Below are positions 62,601-64,000 of a DNA stretch of 64,000 nt, piece after piece. Positions within the stretch are counted from its first letter, which is position 1. Each line of letters begins with the position of its first letter. Below the pieces are notes generated by a model that did not search any database, was not told where the DNA came from, and saw only the letters and a program-made list of their open reading frames with translations. A program made the position numbers and the translations under genes. Source of the DNA: Sarcocystis neurona (taxonomy: Eukaryota; Apicomplexa; Conoidasida; Eucoccidiorida; Sarcocystidae); assembly GCA_000727475.1 (NCBI GenBank), contig KL647320.1, positions 310,001 through 374,000 on the forward strand, written 5' to 3'.

Positions 62601-62939
62601 GCACCGACGAGAGCCGCAGCAGGAGCAGCACTCGTAGCAGCAGGCGCGCAAGGTGAAGGCAGCTGCAACAGCACCAGCAGCAAGGCAGTATATATCGCAG
62701 GACCGCGGCAGGGGCAGATGAGAAGCGGAAGCAGTGGCTGCGGCTGCTGCTAGGGTATGGTAGCGCGACAAGCAGCAGCAGCAGCCGCGTGTGTTGCGAC
62801 AGCAGCGGCAGCAGCAGCAACAGCGGCAGCTCCTAGAGCAACGCAGAGACTGTTTGCTCAGAAGGACGCGTCGGGAAGACGAGAAGAGAGGAACGAGCAG
62901 CAGAGAAAACGGACCGGGCTGCAGCAGCTGCAAAGGCAT
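32380..62939 (-). CDS. TAPT1/DUF747-family membrane protein, giant repeat-expanded gene
   Basis: Homologue of the eukaryotic TAPT1 (transmembrane anterior-posterior transformation 1; DUF747) family, polytopic membrane proteins linked in other eukaryotes to the ER, Golgi or cilium base. Family blocks in order: [20 protein letters not shown] then [16 protein letters not shown] (50240-50447); [20 protein letters not shown] then [20 protein letters not shown] (46455-46735); [20 protein letters not shown] (43000-43130); [20 protein letters not shown] then DIVERF (40.2 kb); [20 protein letters not shown] (36.0 kb); [15 protein letters not shown] (32.7 kb). Typical members have about 500-700 residues; this one has more than 6,800, the excess being Gln, Ala and Ser runs between the blocks. 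Expected to act in an internal membrane. The 5' exon(s) lie in 62.3-62.94 kb (ATG candidate 62939) and join near a TCTTCGCAG acceptor at about 62259; their exact borders are unresolved. Confidence 0.8.
32686..32742 (-). CDS. TAPT1-family gene: exon with RRIGFMELP block
   Basis: The acceptor TGTTCACAG/ACGCAT sets the start at 32742. The exon encodes [18 protein letters not shown], the equivalent of the family's RRMGFIPLPLAVLLIRVV membrane segment. It ends at donor CCCCC/GTAAGA (last base 32686). Without splicing the frame would stop two codons later, so either the donor is used or the protein ends here. Confidence 0.7.
33003..33204. repeat. 18-bp minisatellite (about 10 copies)
   Basis: Nearly perfect repeats of an 18-base unit (GCAGCAGGAGGAGGCCGA) run from about 33050 to 33204, with degenerate copies from 33003. 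They lie in an intron of the TAPT1 gene. All six frames are open, which creates long spurious ORFs such as the Ala/Ser/Leu/Pro-rich minus-strand one covering 32705-33931. Confidence 0.9.
34090..34445 (-). CDS. TAPT1-family gene: Ala-rich exon ending in SHIPA
   Basis: The exon starts at a TTTAG or CTGCAG acceptor near 34440, reads Ser-Leu-Ala-Pro-Ala repeats in the Ala frame, then [18 protein letters not shown] and MYAFSHIPA. It ends at donor GCCAG/GTATAC (last base 34090, two bases into a codon). The leftover AG joins the first base of the 32742 exon to give Arg, so [12 protein letters not shown]. That matches the family pattern SRRMGFIPLP. Confidence 0.6.
35933..36034 (-). CDS. TAPT1-family gene: exon with EIAVDWVK block
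   Basis: The acceptor TGTGTGCAG/TTCGGG sets the start at 36034. The exon encodes [20 protein letters not shown] then [14 protein letters not shown], matching the family's EIAVDxVKHAFxxKFNxI...Y..YR segment. A GTGCGT donor after CAGCGA (exon end 35933) leaves 34 complete codons. Reading on would enter a CTG array in the Cys frame, which this gene avoids elsewhere, so the exon probably stops here. Confidence 0.65.
37137..37926. other. Assembly gap
   Basis: N run preceded by a CATA microsatellite (37100-37136) and followed by ATTTACATAACAAATACAAA. It is inside a TAPT1 intron region; any exon between the 39.3-kb and 36.0-kb exons could be hidden here. Confidence 0.95.
37927..39065. other. TAPT1 intron region with possible exons
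   Basis: Non-repetitive islands at 38127-38440, 38540-38760 and 38890-39050 interrupt TA microsatellites. Each can be read on the minus strand as a protein-like, Ser/Ala/Arg-rich segment (for example FNAAEILQH near 38930), but no splice pair fixes a phase and no family block is present. They may be additional insertion exons of the TAPT1 gene. Confidence 0.35.
39065..39290. repeat. Tandem duplication of about 125 bp in an intron
   Basis: Two copies share ...CATRYRWAAKAGAGCGGARWACACYCTGTCCTGGGCGCATATATAT; the core GTCCTGGGCGCATATATATA occurs at about 39127 and 39251. Both end in a TA/GATA microsatellite. Confidence 0.7.
39300..39725 (-). CDS. TAPT1-family gene: probable Gln/His-rich insertion exon
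   Basis: The acceptor CCAAGCAG/GACCAA (start 39725) is in phase 0 with the preceding exon. It reads (HDQQQQ)n/(HEQQQEQ)n repeats and then a complex segment ([20 protein letters not shown], later [19 protein letters not shown]). No family block is present, so this would be an inserted loop between the NNFAEIK and EIAVDWVK blocks. A second frame (Ser/Thr repeats) is also open; the phase favours the Gln/His reading. The 3' border near 39300 is unresolved. Confidence 0.45.
40025..40243 (-). CDS. TAPT1-family gene: exon with TNNFAEIK block
   Basis: The acceptor TGTGTATGTAG/TCTGCG places the start at 40243 in phase 0. Joined to NIAINSSE of the main exon this gives [20 protein letters not shown] followed by KSTVFKKF, which matches the family pattern INSHNKALLT..SNNFVEIK residue for residue in spacing. 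It continues [20 protein letters not shown]. The best donor is TGGCTG/GTAGGC (exon end 40025, phase 0). The intron between this exon and the main exon holds the TACATA microsatellite and CTG-type repeats. Confidence 0.75.
40250..41830. repeat. Long TACATA/TATACA microsatellite
   Basis: About 1.6 kb of ACATACATATATACATATAC-type sequence, with rare breaks (for example near 40840 and 41280). It lies in the intron between the main TAPT1 exon and the 40243 exon. Long ORFs in all frames are products of the repeat. Confidence 0.95.
43000..62258 (-). CDS. TAPT1-family gene: giant main exon (about 19 kb)
   Basis: One uninterrupted frame of about 6,400 codons. Upstream of 62154 the frame stays open to a stop at 62296-62298, with a good acceptor (CTCCCTGTCTTCGCAG) at about 62259, so the exon starts there rather than at an ATG. 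It begins (Q)[16 protein letters not shown]... and has a conserved-looking N terminus ([20 protein letters not shown], later [20 protein letters not shown]). It ends after NIAINSSE at donor GAA/GTAAGG (exon end 43000). Past that point the same frame would give poly-Leu from intron repeats. Three conserved family blocks sit in this exon, separated by about 1,200 residues each of Gln/Ala/Ser-rich sequence. No stop codon interrupts it, but the repeat composition itself suppresses stops. Confidence 0.75.
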
Positions 62940-64000
62940 CACATGCGGCCGCAGCAGCAGTAGTCAAAGAAGCAGAAACGGCACAAGAAACACCAGCAGC
63001 CTCGGAAGCAGCCGGGCTGGAGAAAGGACGGCGCCAGCAGAAGCAGGAGTGTCCTTTCTTGCCGTGCCGGATTGTCTTCTCGTACTGTGTTGGCTGAGCG
63101 TGGCACGCAGTCATCACGTTGAGGCGGCTACAGAGCAGGGAAGAACGCGGCGGCCGTGCGCGCGTGCGTCCACGCGAATAAACGGCTGCCTCTCTTTTGT
63201 GTTCGCCGGAACAGTCACTCGCTTGCAGAAGAGGGAAACTGCGTTTTTTTTACGGGGAGGCTTGGGTGTATACACGGGGAGGAGTCGCTGCGGCCGAGAC
63301 AGACACGGGGTGGTGTATCGACAAATAAACGGGCAAATGTATCCAGCGACAACCCGAAAAGTGAAAAACGAAGGGAAGGGAAGAAAATGAACAAAATAAT
63401 TCTTTGCTGCGGGGCTCCGGGTCCAAATAGAGCCCCGGTTGAAAGATGATGAGCCGCTACACGGCTGCCGGTGAGAGTCTGCTGCAGCGAGCTGCCGGCG
63501 CGAACTCTCTGCGAAAACGGGTCACGGCACCGAAGTGCGAAGAGCGACAGCTGCAGCTGCGAGGCCGCAGGAGCAGCCCAGAAGAAGAAGAGAAATAAAA
63601 AAAAATACTCCGGCGGAAGAGAAGTCTGCGAGAGGGACAGGCCGGAGAGGAGAACGGGAGGAGACACACGGCTACTAGATGCTGTTCGCAGCAGCAGTAT
63701 AGAATAACGGGTCTCCAGCAGCCGCCGCGACCACGCCCGCCGAACGTGTTTTATGGAATTTTTCCCAACAACACAGCAACGGCAGAGGCGAGGAGGAAGA
63801 CAAAAACACGAACTCCTCTCGCTTCTATGGAGAAACAGCTGCCTGCCGGCATGCAACTATGTATCGGACAATAGTGGGAGCCACAAGAGAATACGTCCGG
63901 GCAGATCATTCTCACTGCGAGTGGTGAAGTCGCGCTGGCTCTGCCGACCCGCAGGTGCAGGGGCGCATGCAGCTCATATTATTTTACGTGTTTATTACAT
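62940..64000. other. Upstream region of the TAPT1 gene
   Basis: From 62750 to 63100 the minus strand keeps an Ala-rich open frame ([20 protein letters not shown]) that may be a further 5' exon; a CTCTAG acceptor at about 62833 and the ATG at 62939 are rival starts. From 63120 to 64000 I see no supportable gene. A minus-strand frame of 213 codons at 63215-63856 has no ATG and low-complexity Phe/Ser/Arg composition, so it is more likely promoter or 5' UTR. Confidence 0.4.

Overview
The window looks like nuclear DNA of a coccidian apicomplexan, most probably an Eimeria species. The main reason is a 20-kb stretch (about 42.4-62.9 kb) full of CAG/CTG trinucleotide repeats that encode runs of Gln, Ala and Ser, the homopolymeric amino-acid repeats typical of Eimeria. 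Short introns with GT/AG borders, and long introns filled with TA/CA microsatellites, fit the same group. I cannot name the species. Two runs of N (18371-18939 and 37137-37926) are assembly gaps.

Layout. (1) 1-0.98 kb: the 5' end of a minus-strand gene encoding a coiled-coil protein that runs off the left edge. (2) 3.9-24.9 kb: a repeat-poor region made of two diverged tandem copies of one segment. Unit 1 (3893-17819) is longer because it holds two segments absent from unit 2 (about 9595-12233 and 12780-17440). Unit 2 spans 17820-24855. Each unit carries a small gene for a protein with an N-terminal hydrophobic stretch (6871-7782 and 21145-21930); these are fast-diverging paralogues of unknown function. 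A second duplicated ORF with a membrane or signal segment is open in unit 2 (23987-24325) and broken in unit 1. The extra segments in unit 1 contain candidate genes at 10355-10921 and 14466-15460. (3) 25.2-32.0 kb: a small minus-strand gene (25202-25590) and, divergent from it, a plus-strand gene of about 14 short exons (26.07-32.02 kb) separated by microsatellite introns. Its exons were recognised from phase-compatible splice sites; the product is unknown. (4) 32.4-62.9 kb, minus strand: one very large gene encoding a TAPT1/DUF747-family membrane protein. One exon of about 19 kb holds the N-terminal part and the first conserved blocks. The C-terminal blocks sit in small exons at about 40.2, 36.0, 34.1, 32.7 and 32.6 kb, separated by introns made of minisatellites, TACATA-type microsatellites and one assembly gap. 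(5) 62.9-64.0 kb: upstream of the TAPT1 gene, with no gene I can support.

The plus-strand gene of region 3 and the TAPT1 gene converge at 32.0-32.4 kb, where a seven-copy minisatellite fills the gap between their ends. No rRNA, tRNA, CRISPR array or recognisable transposase or reverse transcriptase was seen. All exon models here were read by eye; family assignment is firm only for TAPT1.
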